Below are positions 25,035 to 34,663 of a stretch of 64,000 nucleotides of DNA, piece after piece. Location of the stretch: NCBI RefSeq assembly GCF_007830125.1, contig NZ_VLLG01000002.1, positions 630,985-694,984 on the forward strand. The letters run 5' to 3'. The first letter of the stretch is position 1; every line of letters begins with the position of its first letter. Both the position numbers and the translations under genes were made by a program. This stretch comes from Chitinophaga japonensis. GTDB lineage: Bacteria > Bacteroidota > Bacteroidia > Chitinophagales > Chitinophagaceae. The notes below the pieces were generated by a model, which was not told the origin of the DNA, searched no databases, and was given only the letters and a program-made list of their open reading frames with translations.

Positions 25035-25154
25035 AACACCGGCGCCCCTCCCAAAATTCATTACATTTAATTGTAACACAACAACCGTCATCATCGTTCC
25101 ATTGCGCCCATACCGCATAATTTTCTATATTTATCAGCTAAACAACTTTCCTAC

Positions 25155-26801
25155 ATGCAAACCTGCTATCGTCTCCTTGCCATAGCTGCCATCGCCCTCG
25201 GCGCCTGTAACCAGGGCGAAAAACAGGCAGCGGCTACAGAAGATTCTACCGCTATCCGGGCCATTAACGAAACCAGCTTTACCCGGCACCTGCAGGTGCT
25301 GGCCGCCGACTCGCTGGAAGGCAGAAAACCCTTCACCCCCGGCGAGGACAGAACCATCCGCTACCTCCAGGAACAGTTCCGGCAACTGGGATTGCAACCC
25401 GGCAACGGCGACAGCTACTTGCAGGAAGTGCCCATGGTGGAGATCACTTCCGTACCGGCCGGACCGCTGGTGTTCAAAGGTGAAAAAGGTACGCTTTCCC
25501 TTTCCTATCTCGATGATTATGTAGCCACCACCCGCCGGGTTACGCCCAAAGTGCAGCTCAGTAACAGCGAGGTGATATTTGCCGGCTACGGTATCGTAGC
25601 GCCGGAATACAACTGGAACGATTACGCCGGCCTGGATGTAAAAGGCAAAACCGTACTGGTAATGGTCAACGATCCGGGATTTGTGGACAGCACCATCTTC
25701 AAAGGCAAAACCATGACCTACTACGGCCGCTGGACCTACAAGTACGAGGAAGCCGCCCGTCAGGGCGCTGCCGGCATCATCATCATACATGATACCGCCC
25801 CGGCCAGCTATCCCTGGTCCGTGGTAAGAGGCGGCTGGTCCGGCGCCAAGCTGTACCTGCAAACGGCGGACAATGACATGTCGCGCGCTGCCATGGAAGG
25901 CTGGATCACGCTGGACGCGGCCAAAGAGCTGTTCCGGCTGGCCGGCGTACCGGATACCCTTATGCAGCAGGCGCACAAACCGGGCTTTAAACCGGTGCCG
26001 CTGAAAGTGGGCGCTTCCCTGGCCATTAATAACAAGATCAAAAAATCCACCTCGCATAATGTGCTGGCCGTATGGCCCGGCGCCGGCAAAGCGGGTGAAT
26101 ACATCATTTACTCCGCCCACTGGGACCACCTGGGCATCGGGGAACCGGTTAAAGGGGATTCCATTTATAACGGCGCGGCAGACAATGCCACCGGCACCGC
26201 CGCCCTGCTGGAAATTGCGGACGCCTTTACCAAACTGAAAGAACGGCCCGCCCGCTCCATCCTGTTCATTGCGCTGACCGGCGAGGAACAGGGCCTGCTG
26301 GGCTCCGAATACTATGCCACCCACCCGGTATACCCGCTGGACAGCACCGTGGCGGACCTGAACATGGACGTGCTCAATACCTACGGCCGTACTACGGACA
26401 TCACCATCGTGGGTAGAGGCCAGTCGGAGCTGGATGATTATGCGGAAAGAGCAGCGGCCAAACAGGGGCGCACCATCTCCCCGGAGGAAAATCCTTCCGG
26501 CGGGCATTTCTTCCGCTCAGATCATTTCAATTTCGCCAAGGTAGGCGTTCCCGCCCTCTATGCCGGCAGCGGCACCCACTCGCTGGAACATGACAGCGAC
26601 TGGGCCAAACTGAAGATCGAAACATATGGCCGTACCCGTTACCATGCGCCGGCTGATGAGTTTGACGATACCTGGGAGCTTTCCGGCATGGTGGAAGATA
26701 CCCGCCTGCTGTTCGACATCGGGCTGACCCTCAGCAATGAAAGCAGCTTCCCCAAATGGAAGGAAGGATCTGAATTTAAAGCGGTCCAGGAGAAACAATA
26801 G
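25155..26801 (+). CDS. M28-family zinc aminopeptidase lipoprotein with PA domain
   Basis: The protein has 548 residues. The signal ends at a lipobox (AAIALGACNQGE). Residues about 100-260 include a protease-associated insert (EVIFAGYGIVAPEYNWNDY, RQGAAGIIIIHDTAP). The M28 metal set is complete: SAHWDHLG (His), GAADNATGTAALLE (bridging Asp), TGEEQGLLGSEY (catalytic Glu pair), DLNMDVL (Asp) and RSDHFNFAK (His). It should remove N-terminal residues from peptides at the cell surface or in the periplasm. The gene stands alone after the tRNAs, with a hairpin behind it. Confidence 0.92.
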   Translation: MQTCYRLLAIAAIALGACNQGEKQAAATEDSTAIRAINETSFTRHLQVLAADSLEGRKPFTPGEDRTIRYLQEQFRQLGLQPGNGDSYLQEVPMVEITSVPAGPLVFKGEKGTLSLSYLDDYVATTRRVTPKVQLSNSEVIFAGYGIVAPEYNWNDYAGLDVKGKTVLVMVNDPGFVDSTIFKGKTMTYYGRWTYKYEEAARQGAAGIIIIHDTAPASYPWSVVRGGWSGAKLYLQTADNDMSRAAMEGWITLDAAKELFRLAGVPDTLMQQAHKPGFKPVPLKVGASLAINNKIKKSTSHNVLAVWPGAGKAGEYIIYSAHWDHLGIGEPVKGDSIYNGAADNATGTAALLEIADAFTKLKERPARSILFIALTGEEQGLLGSEYYATHPVYPLDSTVADLNMDVLNTYGRTTDITIVGRGQSELDDYAERAAAKQGRTISPEENPSGGHFFRSDHFNFAKVGVPALYAGSGTHSLEHDSDWAKLKIETYGRTRYHAPADEFDDTWELSGMVEDTRLLFDIGLTLSNESSFPKWKEGSEFKAVQEKQ

Positions 26802-26825
26802 CCCCGGCATAAAACAGGTTAACAT

Positions 26826-26867
26826 CCGGGCGGCAGGCGTGTGCAACTCCACATACCTGCCGCCCGG
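26826..26867. terminator. 12-bp perfect GC-rich hairpin after the peptidase gene
   Basis: CCGGGCGGCAGG (26826-26837) pairs exactly with 26856-26867 around an 18-nt loop. No T-run follows directly (CTCGCTATATAATTT), so it may be a weak or processing-type terminator. Confidence 0.55.
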
Positions 26868-27040
26868 CTCGCTATATAATTTGTCCTGAATGCCCATTCA
26901 CTTCCTGAAATACGGCTATTCAGGCGGATAAATGGTCTATTTAACGTTTTTTTTACAATTATTACCTGGCAATCACGTTATCTTGTAGGGGACTTATGCG
27001 AACGGTCATTACTTGCCTGTACCTCCTTTAAACACTGTTA

Positions 27041-28111
27041 ATGAAGACATTTACCTTACTCACGGACCCTGTTACCACGAAACAGGACCCTATCTTTTCC
27101 AGCCTGCAACGTTTTTTCAGATCACTTATCCGGGACGAGCGCGACCTGCCGTTTGTGTACCTGACCTTACGGATCACGCTTACTTTATGGCCGCTGGCCA
27201 TACTGCTGTATATTCCGGGCGTGAACGAATGGCTATGGTGGGCAGCCGCCATTGTCTACCTGGTGCTGAATAACCTGATCTATAAGGGGCCCTTCGGGCT
27301 GATGCTGCACTGCACCAGCCACCGCTGCTTTTTCCTGCGCAAATACAATATCCTGAACCATTACCTGCCCTGGGTGATCGGACCGCTGTTCGGGCAAACA
27401 CCGGAAACATACTACAGCCACCATATCGGCATGCACCACCCGGAAAACAACATGCCGGACGACGATAGCTGCACCATGTTCTTCCAGCGCGATTCCCTGC
27501 GCGGCTTTGCCCGTTACCTGGGCGCTTTCCTGTTTGCGGGTATCTTTCACCTGGCCCGTTACTTCATGCGCAAGCAGCGTAAAAACCTGCTCATACGCTC
27601 CGTAAGAGGCGAGTTCCTGTTCATTGCCATGTGCGTGGGCCTCAGCTTTGTGAACTGGCCCGCCACCCTGGTCGTGTTCATCCTGCCCTTCCTGATCTCC
27701 CGCGTGATCATGATGCTGGGCAACTGGGCGCAGCATGCGTTCATCAGTGCCGAAGAGCCGGGCAATCCTTACAAGAACAGCATTACCTGCATCAATACCA
27801 GCTATAATCACCAGTGCTGGAACGACGGCTATCACATTGCGCACCACCTGAAGCCTTCCCTGCACTGGACGGAATACCCGGTATTTTTCCGGAAAACGCT
27901 GGACGACTACGCATCCAACAATGCCATTGTGTTTGACGGCATCCATTACCTGCATGTGTTTGCCTACCTGATGCTCAAACGCTATGACCTGCTGGCAAAA
28001 CATTTTGTCAATATCGGCAATCGCTTCAGCTCGGACGAGCAGGTAATCACCTTCCTGAAAGAGCGCACCCGCAAGATCCCGGAGCCCGCTTTGCAGGCGG
28101 CCGCTGCATGA
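27041..28111 (+). CDS. Membrane fatty-acid desaturase family protein
   Basis: The protein has 356 residues with several membrane helices (YLTLRITLTLWPLAILLYI; FLFIAMCVGLSFV; LVVFILPFLISRVIMML). The three histidine boxes of di-iron desaturases are present: HCTSHR (about 87), YSHHIGMHHPENN (about 127) and YHIAHHLKPSLHW (about 265). The enzyme would insert a double bond into, or hydroxylate, a lipid acyl chain at the inner membrane using O2. The exact substrate is unknown. It is monocistronic; a strong terminator follows. Confidence 0.88.
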   Translation: MKTFTLLTDPVTTKQDPIFSSLQRFFRSLIRDERDLPFVYLTLRITLTLWPLAILLYIPGVNEWLWWAAAIVYLVLNNLIYKGPFGLMLHCTSHRCFFLRKYNILNHYLPWVIGPLFGQTPETYYSHHIGMHHPENNMPDDDSCTMFFQRDSLRGFARYLGAFLFAGIFHLARYFMRKQRKNLLIRSVRGEFLFIAMCVGLSFVNWPATLVVFILPFLISRVIMMLGNWAQHAFISAEEPGNPYKNSITCINTSYNHQCWNDGYHIAHHLKPSLHWTEYPVFFRKTLDDYASNNAIVFDGIHYLHVFAYLMLKRYDLLAKHFVNIGNRFSSDEQVITFLKERTRKIPEPALQAAAA

Positions 28112-28146
28112 TAACACCAACTTAGTAATACATTACCTGTAAAAGG

Positions 28147-28176
28147 AAAAGCGCCCGGCAATCCGGGCGCTTTTTT
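28147..28176. terminator. Strong bidirectional terminator
   Basis: AAAAGCGCCCGG (28147-28158) pairs with CCGGGCGCTTTT (28163-28174) around CAAT, with more T after it. It serves the desaturase gene and the convergent susD-like gene. Confidence 0.92.
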
Positions 28177-28211
28177 GTTTTGTTGCATGGTTTCCGCTTC
28201 CGTATTGCGGA

Positions 28212-29840
28212 TCAAAAGTTGCCTTTGTCTACATCCCACCAAAGCCGGGTGCCGCCATTATCAGCGCCGCCCAGCAACTGAATGCCTTTATTCAGCTCAT
28301 TCCGGTTGGTATTGTATTCATTCTGCGGATAAGGTAAACGCCTGACCTGTATATCGGTATCAATGGTGCCGCCGCTGTTGTTGTTCACTACCGGGAACAG
28401 CTTCGGGTAACCGGTACGGCGGAACTCCGTCCAGGCTTCCTGTCCTTCGGGGAACATGGCGATCCACTTCTGTGTAATAATGCGCTCCAGCTTCTGCTCA
28501 TTGGTAGCTGCTTCGTCCCATTTGATGGTGATGCCGGAAGGTGCGGGCGCGTTGTTGGCCGCATTCTTCGGATCAGTATAGGCGGCAGGCGTGCTGGTAT
28601 CGTCATTCACATAATCCGCATCGGGCACGCCCCACTGCGCCAGTGAGGTGTTGACGCCCTGCTCATACAGCGCCTGTGCAGCGCCGCCGGCATTGGCCCA
28701 GCCACGCAGGGCGGCCTCGGCGCGCAGGAAGTACACCTCCGCGGCGGTCATCAGTTGTACCGGTGTATTCAGTGTGAAAGAAGGGTTGCTGCCATCCTTC
28801 ATATTGATGGTAGAATAAGTCTGGTAAGCTGTTTTGATAACGGAGCTGCCTATACGGATACCTACATACTGCGCCGGGAAGGCATCGTCGGTAGACTTGT
28901 CCATATACCGGCCAATGCGCGGATCATTATACCCGCTCAGGTAGGCCTGGATGGGGGCGCCGATGTTGATGTCCGTCCAGTTGCGGGCGATGAACACCAG
29001 CGGGTTGCTGAAGCCGGCGCCGGACACTTTTACATTCATGTTGCCGGCATTGTCCGTGATCACGCCGCCGGCGGCAGGGTCCAGCGCTTTTTCGGCCTCC
29101 GTTCTGGCCAGCGCAGGGTCTGCTTTTACAATATGCATGGCCAGGCGCAGGCGCAGGGAATTAGCCAACTGCAGCCAGTGGGTAAAGTCGCCGTCGTACA
29201 CCAGGTCCATGGAAGAAAACTGGAAAGGCAACTGCTCCCCGCTGCTGATAAAATTCCGGAGCGTAGCGGCTGCCGCATCCAGTTGGGTGAAAAAGCTGTT
29301 GTAAATATCCTGCTGACTGTCATACGGCACGTCAGACCTGGCAGCGCCGGCCTGGCTGTAGGGCAGCGGCCCGTAAATATCCGTAGCCCGGTCCATGGCC
29401 ATTACCTGCACGATCTGCGCTACGGCCCATACCGCGGGATAGTCCTGGTCCACGCCCAGGCCTTTCAGTTGATTGATATACGCCAGCACATCCAGGTACA
29501 CCACTTTAAAGGCTTCCCCGTTCCAGCCCGTCACCAGGAAATAATTCAGGTTGGTATTGCCGCCAAAAGGGTTGGCGGACATCATATAACCGGAAAAGCA
29601 GTCCGCATTCAGGTTCTGCTGCAACTGGTAGGAGTTGGGATCGCCTCCGTTGGAGAAATTGTAGATGCCCATCTGGATATGCTTCATCAGGGAAGCAATA
29701 TCCGTGTTCACCGCGGTATTGTCCGTGTTATACGTTTCAAAGTTCTTGGTACAGCTAGCTGCGCCCAGCAGTATCACGCTGGTCAGCAACAGCAGCCGGT
29801 ATAGCATGGAAGATCTGTATATATAGTTGTTACGTTTCAT
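28212..29840 (-). CDS. SusD/RagB-family nutrient-binding lipoprotein (SusD-like 2 group)
   Basis: The protein has 542 residues counted from the ATG at 29838-29840 (MKRNNYIYRSSMLYRLLLL). The signal ends at the lipobox GAASCTKNF. The body is helical with TPR-like repeats, as in SusD: AVWAVAQIVQVMAMDRATDIYGPLPYSQA is the typical middle, and EVYFLRAEAALRGWAN marks the SusD-like 2 subgroup. It sits on the outer-membrane surface as the lid of the SusC porin encoded 36 bp upstream. The substrate is unknown. This locus has no glycoside hydrolase, so the cargo may be something other than a polysaccharide. Confidence 0.93.
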   Translation of the reverse strand: MKRNNYIYRSSMLYRLLLLTSVILLGAASCTKNFETYNTDNTAVNTDIASLMKHIQMGIYNFSNGGDPNSYQLQQNLNADCFSGYMMSANPFGGNTNLNYFLVTGWNGEAFKVVYLDVLAYINQLKGLGVDQDYPAVWAVAQIVQVMAMDRATDIYGPLPYSQAGAARSDVPYDSQQDIYNSFFTQLDAAAATLRNFISSGEQLPFQFSSMDLVYDGDFTHWLQLANSLRLRLAMHIVKADPALARTEAEKALDPAAGGVITDNAGNMNVKVSGAGFSNPLVFIARNWTDINIGAPIQAYLSGYNDPRIGRYMDKSTDDAFPAQYVGIRIGSSVIKTAYQTYSTINMKDGSNPSFTLNTPVQLMTAAEVYFLRAEAALRGWANAGGAAQALYEQGVNTSLAQWGVPDADYVNDDTSTPAAYTDPKNAANNAPAPSGITIKWDEAATNEQKLERIITQKWIAMFPEGQEAWTEFRRTGYPKLFPVVNNNSGGTIDTDIQVRRLPYPQNEYNTNRNELNKGIQLLGGADNGGTRLWWDVDKGNF

Positions 29841-29876
29841 TGTACTTGTCTTTTTTTTAACTGCAACAATCATTTC

Positions 29877-32800
29877 CTAGAAAGCGGCATTCAGCGAAAA
29901 GCCAAAGCTGCGGGTAGCGGGCGGCATGAAGATGTCCACGCCGGCCAGGCCGTTACCGGTTGACATGGATACTTCCGGGTCAAACGGCGCTTTCTTTGAG
30001 AAGTAGACCAGGTTCCTGCCTACCAGTCCTACTTTCAGCCCCTTAATGAAATTATTCTTCAGCGGTATGTTGTAGTTCAGCGCTACTTCGCGCAGGCGCA
30101 CTACATCCGCGCTATACATGTACTGGCCGGTTACGCCGTTGCGGCCGCCCACGGTTGAATACCATTTTTGCGCGTCCACGGTGCTTACGGGCCTGCCTTC
30201 CGGGTCCACGCCATTTACCTGCACGCCGCCCGCATTACGCGCGTCGCCGCTGGCTTTGGATACGCCATATTGATCCAGTAAGGCTTCCGTGATAGACATG
30301 ACCTTGCCGCCGAACTTGCCATCTACCAGGAAGGAAAGGGACAGGTCCTTGTAGGAGATATTGTTGTTCCAGCCCAGTTGCCAGCGTGTATTGGCATTGC
30401 CCAGGTATACCAGGTCGCCGCTCTGCACCATAGGCCTGCCGTCGCCGTCTATCATCACGCGGCCCTGCGCATCGCGCTGCAATACGGTGCCGTATATATC
30501 GCCAAAAGCGCCGCCTACGGCGAACTGCGATGCATAGTTGGTGCCGGACTGGCCGCTAAGGGTGAAGTAAGGCACCCGGTCGTCCAGGGCTATTACCTTG
30601 TTATCATTGTAGGAATAGTTCAGCGCCGTGTTCCAGCTCAGCTTGTCGCTCTTAAGCACATCGTAGCCCAGCATGACCTCCACGCCCTGGTTCCGGATAT
30701 TGCCGGCATTGATGTAAAAGGTGTTGTAGAACGTGGCCTGGCTGGCGGCTATTTCCAGCGTCTGGTTCTTGGTGTTGGTCTTATAGAACGTGAAATCAAA
30801 GTTCAGGCGGTTGTTGAAGAAACGCCATTCCGTACCCAGCTCCAGGGAGTTGGTGATCTCTGGCTTCAGGGTGGTGAAGGGCGCCCGGGTGTTCAGGCTG
30901 GCATTGCCGCCCGCGCCCGGCAGGAAGGCGGCAGGATGGCTCATGTAGCTGTCCGGCGAGTTACCTACCTGCGCAAAGGAGCCTCTTACCTTGGCATAGC
31001 TCACCGCTTCCGGCAGCGGCAGGAGGCGGGTCAGGATGAAGTTCAGGCCCACGGAAGGATAGAAATAGTTCATATCCGGGGTAAAGGCCAGGTTGGAAGC
31101 CCAGTCGTTCCGCGCGGTCAGGTCCAGGTATACCCAGTCGTCATAGGAAATATTGGCGCTGGCAAATACGGACTGCCACTGGCCGTGCTTTTCCTGGAAA
31201 GTACCGGAGTTCAGCGGGTTCAATACCTTAAAGTTCTGGATGGTAAATACGTTCGGCTGGTAAAGCCCGTCCTGCCCGGAAGCAAAATACTCGCCGGTGG
31301 TTTTCACATCGCGGATGCTGGTACCTACCAGGCCGTTGATCCGGAACTTGTTCAGCGGGAAATTGAAGTTGGCGATCAAATCTCCGTACTGCTGGGTGTT
31401 GACGCTGTTGCGGTAAGTGTAGGCGCCGTTTGGCGGCGCTATCACCGGTTGTGAGCCGTCGTACAGTTTCTGCTCATATACATCATTGATCCGGTCTATG
31501 CTGCCGCGTGCCTGTATATTCAGCCAGGGAGCTACATCATAGCGCAGGCTGGCATTCAGCAGTATGCGGTTCCTTTTCAGGGAGTTGGTGTTGCGGTTCA
31601 CGATCCACCAGGGGTTCTGCTGGATGTCTTCGCTCACGGCCCAGTTCTGCGTCATGCGGCCGGTGGCGGGGTCCAGCACTTCGTAATTATCCTTGTAAGG
31701 CCGTATGTCCAGGCCCCGGGGAAAGAGGTACAAGCCGGTGAGCGGGTTGGTGTAGAACCCTGCCAGCGGCGTGTTGTCTATCTGCTGCGTCATGTAGTTC
31801 ACGTCGGCAGAAGCGGTCAGCTTGTCGTTGAACAGGTGGCCTGTTTCCTTGAAGGTCAGGTTATGGCGGCTCAGCTTATTGCCCGGCTCAATGCCTTTGG
31901 CGGCGGTATTGGCGTAGGAGAAGTAAGACTGCGCCTTATCCGTACCTACGGACAGGTTAACGGCATTGGTCCAGTTCTGCCCGGTCTGGTAAAAATCACC
32001 CACATTATCGTGCCCGCCGGAAATAGGACTGCCCCAGCTCTGGGTAGAGCCGGTGGCAGTTTGCCCGTAGCTGTCCTGGAACTCCGGCTTGTAAGCCGCT
32101 TTGTCTATGGTATAGTTAGAAGATACGTTTACCTGCATGCGCCCGGCCTTCCCGCTCTTGGTGGTGATCAGGATCACGCCGTTGGCGCCCTGGCTGCCGT
32201 ACAGCGCTGCTGCGGAAGCGCCTTTCAGCACTGAAATGCTTTCAATGTCCTCCGGGTTCAGGTTGGAGATCGGGTCGCCGCCATCGTAGGAAGTACCGCC
32301 GCCGTAAGAAGAGTTGGGCTGGTTGGTCACCACGTTATTCATGGGCACCCCGTCAATTACATACAGCGCCTGGTTGCTCTGCAAAGCAGACTTGTTGCCG
32401 CGCAGTATCACCTTGGAGGAGCCGCCTACGCCGGAAGCGTTGGTGGAGATGTTCAAACCGGCCACCTTGCCGTTCAGCGTATTTACCAGGTTGGAGGTCT
32501 TCACCTTTGTCAGCTCGTCGCCGTCCACCTGCTGGGTGGCGTAGGTGACGGACCTTTCCGATCTTTTTACGCCCAGCGCCGTTACCACTACGATATCCTT
32601 CAGCGTGTTCACCGCCTGTTTCAGTACGATGTTCAGGCTCACGGGCGCGTCGCCTACGGTTACCGGCACCTCCTGCTGCTCGTAGCCCAGGTAGGACACG
32701 CGCAGGGTATAGGCGCCCGGCGGTATATTGGGAATGGTAAAAGCGCCTGCTTCCGTGGTCTGCGCGCCCTTCTTCAGCTCCTGCAGGTACACCACGGCGC

Positions 32801-33239
32801 CGAACAGCGGCTCTCCTTTTTCATCCTTCACGGTTCCCTGTATGGTCTGCGGGGGCTTTACGGCCTCGCCGGTCCTGTCCTTTGCCTTGATAATGATGAT
32901 GTTGCCCGCCACTTCGTAGGTAAGGGGCAGCCCTTTCAGGCAGGTGGTCAGCACCTCATCTACCGTGGCATTCTTAACGTTAATGTCTATAGGTTTCGCC
33001 GCTTTTATAAGATTGTTATCATACAGCAGGGAAAAGCCGCTTTGCGCCTGGATGTCGGCAAACACCCGGCTTAAGGGCGCATTTTTTTTGGCCAGGGTGA
33101 TCCGCTGGGAATACCCTTTTGCGCTAATCTGTAAAATCCCGACCAATAATAATAGTGTAGTCAATTTCATAACCAGGATCAGGTTGGTGGCTGTAAAACG
33201 CCGCCATAGCGGCACTTTACAAAGTACCCGTAGTTTCAT
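29877..33239 (-). CDS. SusC/RagA-family TonB-dependent transporter with STN domain
   Basis: The protein has 1120 residues counted from the ATG at 33237-33239. After the signal (TTLLLLVGILQISAKG) comes an STN domain (LSRVFADIQAQSGFSLLYDNN) that would pass the substrate signal to the FecR protein. Next are a CarboxypepD-reg-like domain (QGTVKDEKGEPLFGAVVYLQ), a TonB plug (NTLNGKVAGLNIS ... GSSKVILRGNKSA ... YVIDGVPMN) and a 22-strand barrel ending in RSFGFSLNAAF. With the SusD-like lipoprotein it imports a ligand across the outer membrane. I chose this start because the antisense promoter box at 33239-33246 overlaps it exactly as in the second locus. Confidence 0.95.
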   Translation of the reverse strand: MKLRVLCKVPLWRRFTATNLILVMKLTTLLLLVGILQISAKGYSQRITLAKKNAPLSRVFADIQAQSGFSLLYDNNLIKAAKPIDINVKNATVDEVLTTCLKGLPLTYEVAGNIIIIKAKDRTGEAVKPPQTIQGTVKDEKGEPLFGAVVYLQELKKGAQTTEAGAFTIPNIPPGAYTLRVSYLGYEQQEVPVTVGDAPVSLNIVLKQAVNTLKDIVVVTALGVKRSERSVTYATQQVDGDELTKVKTSNLVNTLNGKVAGLNISTNASGVGGSSKVILRGNKSALQSNQALYVIDGVPMNNVVTNQPNSSYGGGTSYDGGDPISNLNPEDIESISVLKGASAAALYGSQGANGVILITTKSGKAGRMQVNVSSNYTIDKAAYKPEFQDSYGQTATGSTQSWGSPISGGHDNVGDFYQTGQNWTNAVNLSVGTDKAQSYFSYANTAAKGIEPGNKLSRHNLTFKETGHLFNDKLTASADVNYMTQQIDNTPLAGFYTNPLTGLYLFPRGLDIRPYKDNYEVLDPATGRMTQNWAVSEDIQQNPWWIVNRNTNSLKRNRILLNASLRYDVAPWLNIQARGSIDRINDVYEQKLYDGSQPVIAPPNGAYTYRNSVNTQQYGDLIANFNFPLNKFRINGLVGTSIRDVKTTGEYFASGQDGLYQPNVFTIQNFKVLNPLNSGTFQEKHGQWQSVFASANISYDDWVYLDLTARNDWASNLAFTPDMNYFYPSVGLNFILTRLLPLPEAVSYAKVRGSFAQVGNSPDSYMSHPAAFLPGAGGNASLNTRAPFTTLKPEITNSLELGTEWRFFNNRLNFDFTFYKTNTKNQTLEIAASQATFYNTFYINAGNIRNQGVEVMLGYDVLKSDKLSWNTALNYSYNDNKVIALDDRVPYFTLSGQSGTNYASQFAVGGAFGDIYGTVLQRDAQGRVMIDGDGRPMVQSGDLVYLGNANTRWQLGWNNNISYKDLSLSFLVDGKFGGKVMSITEALLDQYGVSKASGDARNAGGVQVNGVDPEGRPVSTVDAQKWYSTVGGRNGVTGQYMYSADVVRLREVALNYNIPLKNNFIKGLKVGLVGRNLVYFSKKAPFDPEVSMSTGNGLAGVDIFMPPATRSFGFSLNAAF

Positions 33240-33246
33240 AACTTTG
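33216..33246 (+). promoter_or_regulatory. Antisense promoter overlapping the susC start codon (locus 1)
   Basis: TAACTTTG (33239-33246) fits the TAnnTTTG -7 box. TTTA (33216-33219) lies 19 bp upstream, one base from TTTG. It points away from susC, and its first T is the complement of the A of the susC ATG. The second locus repeats this geometry. Confidence 0.6.
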
Positions 33247-33249
33247 TTT

Positions 33250-33338
33250 GGTTTGGTTAATAATGAAAAGTTGTTCAACGCATCTTTCAGGTTTATCCAG
33301 ACTATCGGCCGGGAGTGTTGCAGCACTTCCGGTTTTTT
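33250..33338 (+). ncRNA. Predicted antisense sRNA to the susC leader (locus 1)
   Basis: Downstream of the antisense promoter, an about 89-nt unit ends in a textbook terminator: CCGGGAGTG (33309-33317), loop, CACTTCCGG (33324-33332), then TTTTTT. It lies wholly in the fecR-susC gap on the strand opposite to both genes. The second locus has a homologous unit of the same length. Cis-antisense sRNAs that repress susC operons are known in Bacteroides (DonS type). The 5' end is estimated; transcription is not shown. Confidence 0.62.
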
Positions 33339-33400
33339 ATGGATGCCCCCTCTTTTGTTTATACTTTATTTTGCTATGCTCTGTTGTGGCTTCATTTATT

Positions 33401-34576
33401 TCAGGTGGTAACGATCAGCCGGTTGCCCTCCATGCGAAAGCGCACCCCGCTGCTTTCCAGCGCCTTCAGCACATCGGCCAGGTAGGCGGTCCTGGCTATC
33501 TTGCCTACAAACTCGAAGTCCTTTACCGGCCCTTCGTACACCACCTCCAGGTCGTACCAGCGGGCTATCTGCCGCATCAGTGCGGGCAGGTCCACCTTAT
33601 CGAACTGGAAATAACCGTTCTTCCAGGCAATGGCCTGTTCGGTATCGGCCTGCCTTACCAGCTTCATATCCCCGTTCCGGTGCAGGCGGGCCTGCTGGCC
33701 GGGCGTTAACTGCAGGGAAGCTGCGCCCTGGCGCATTTTCACAGCGCCCTGCAGCAGGGTGGTCCTCACTTCGTTCTCATCGCGGTAGGCGTTTACGTTA
33801 AAGTGCGTGCCCAGCACCTCTACCACGGCATCATTTACCTGCACGCGGAAAGGCTGGTGGTCGTTATGCGCTATTTCAAAGTATCCTTCACCGGTAAGGG
33901 TTACGCTCCGCTCCCCGCCGGTGAAGCGGCTGGGAAAGCGCAGGGAGGAAGCGGCATTCAGCCATACCTTGCTGCCATCGGGCAACAGCACCTGGTACTG
34001 GCCGCCGGCCGGCGTAGCAATGGTGTTGTAAACGGCTTCGTTCCCGTTGCCGGTAGCCGGCATGCGGTACGCCAACTGCCCGTTGGCCTGCTTGATCACG
34101 CGGGTACTGCCCTGGCTTGCCAGCACCCCGTTCTGTGCGCTGTCCAGCACAATGGTGGAGCCGTCGCCCAGGGTGAGCACCGCTTTGTTGCCACCGGGAC
34201 CGAATACACGGGGCGCTTCCTGTTTTTCCGCCACCGGCGCGGGCTGCGGGCCGGGCTGGCGCAGCCAGTAAATGGCCGCGGCCAGTAGTACCGCGATGGA
34301 AGCAGCCGCTACCAGTCTCCTGACGGGAAAAATGTTGCCACTGCGGGGATAAGCGGTATCCGCCTCATCCAGCCGGCTTTCCAGCTCCTGTGCAAAACCG
34401 GGAGGTACCGGCGGGTATGCCCTGAAGTCTGCCGGCACATCGCATTGCTGCAGCACCCGGTCAAATTCCGCCGGCGTTACCGTTTGCAGCCAGTCCGTAA
34501 CGGCAGCCGATTCCGCCGGCGAAGCCTCGCCCCTGGCGTATTTTTCCAGTAATGATATCAGTAGTTGCTGGTCCAT
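33401..34576 (-). CDS. FecR-family anti-sigma factor (locus 1)
   Basis: The protein has 391 residues. The cytoplasmic N-terminus (LLEKYARGEASPAESAAVTDWL) should hold the sigma factor. One membrane helix follows (VRRLVAAASIAVLLAAAIYW, about 84-103). The periplasmic part has the FecR domain (TPAGGQYQVLLPDGSKVWLN, GEGYFEIAHNDHQPF, VEVLGTHFNVNAY) and a C-terminal STN-partner domain (QFDKVDLPALMRQIARWYDL ending VRFRMEGNRLIVTT). It relays ligand binding by the SusC STN domain to the ECF sigma factor. It lies between the sigma gene (87-bp gap) and susC (161-bp gap). Confidence 0.95.
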   Translation of the reverse strand: MDQQLLISLLEKYARGEASPAESAAVTDWLQTVTPAEFDRVLQQCDVPADFRAYPPVPPGFAQELESRLDEADTAYPRSGNIFPVRRLVAAASIAVLLAAAIYWLRQPGPQPAPVAEKQEAPRVFGPGGNKAVLTLGDGSTIVLDSAQNGVLASQGSTRVIKQANGQLAYRMPATGNGNEAVYNTIATPAGGQYQVLLPDGSKVWLNAASSLRFPSRFTGGERSVTLTGEGYFEIAHNDHQPFRVQVNDAVVEVLGTHFNVNAYRDENEVRTTLLQGAVKMRQGAASLQLTPGQQARLHRNGDMKLVRQADTEQAIAWKNGYFQFDKVDLPALMRQIARWYDLEVVYEGPVKDFEFVGKIARTAYLADVLKALESSGVRFRMEGNRLIVTT

Positions 34577-34663
34577 AGTTGTGCGTCAGTATATATAAAG
34601 ACTGCCGCCACTGAAAAACGGACACCTGGAAAGAGAACTTTTTTTAGAAATTTTTAACGCCCC

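Noticed and set aside
33309..33338. Hairpin as a sense-strand terminator between fecR and susC
   Set aside because: On the sense (minus) strand the T-run becomes an A-run ahead of the hairpin, which is the wrong order for a terminator. The plus-strand reading fits.
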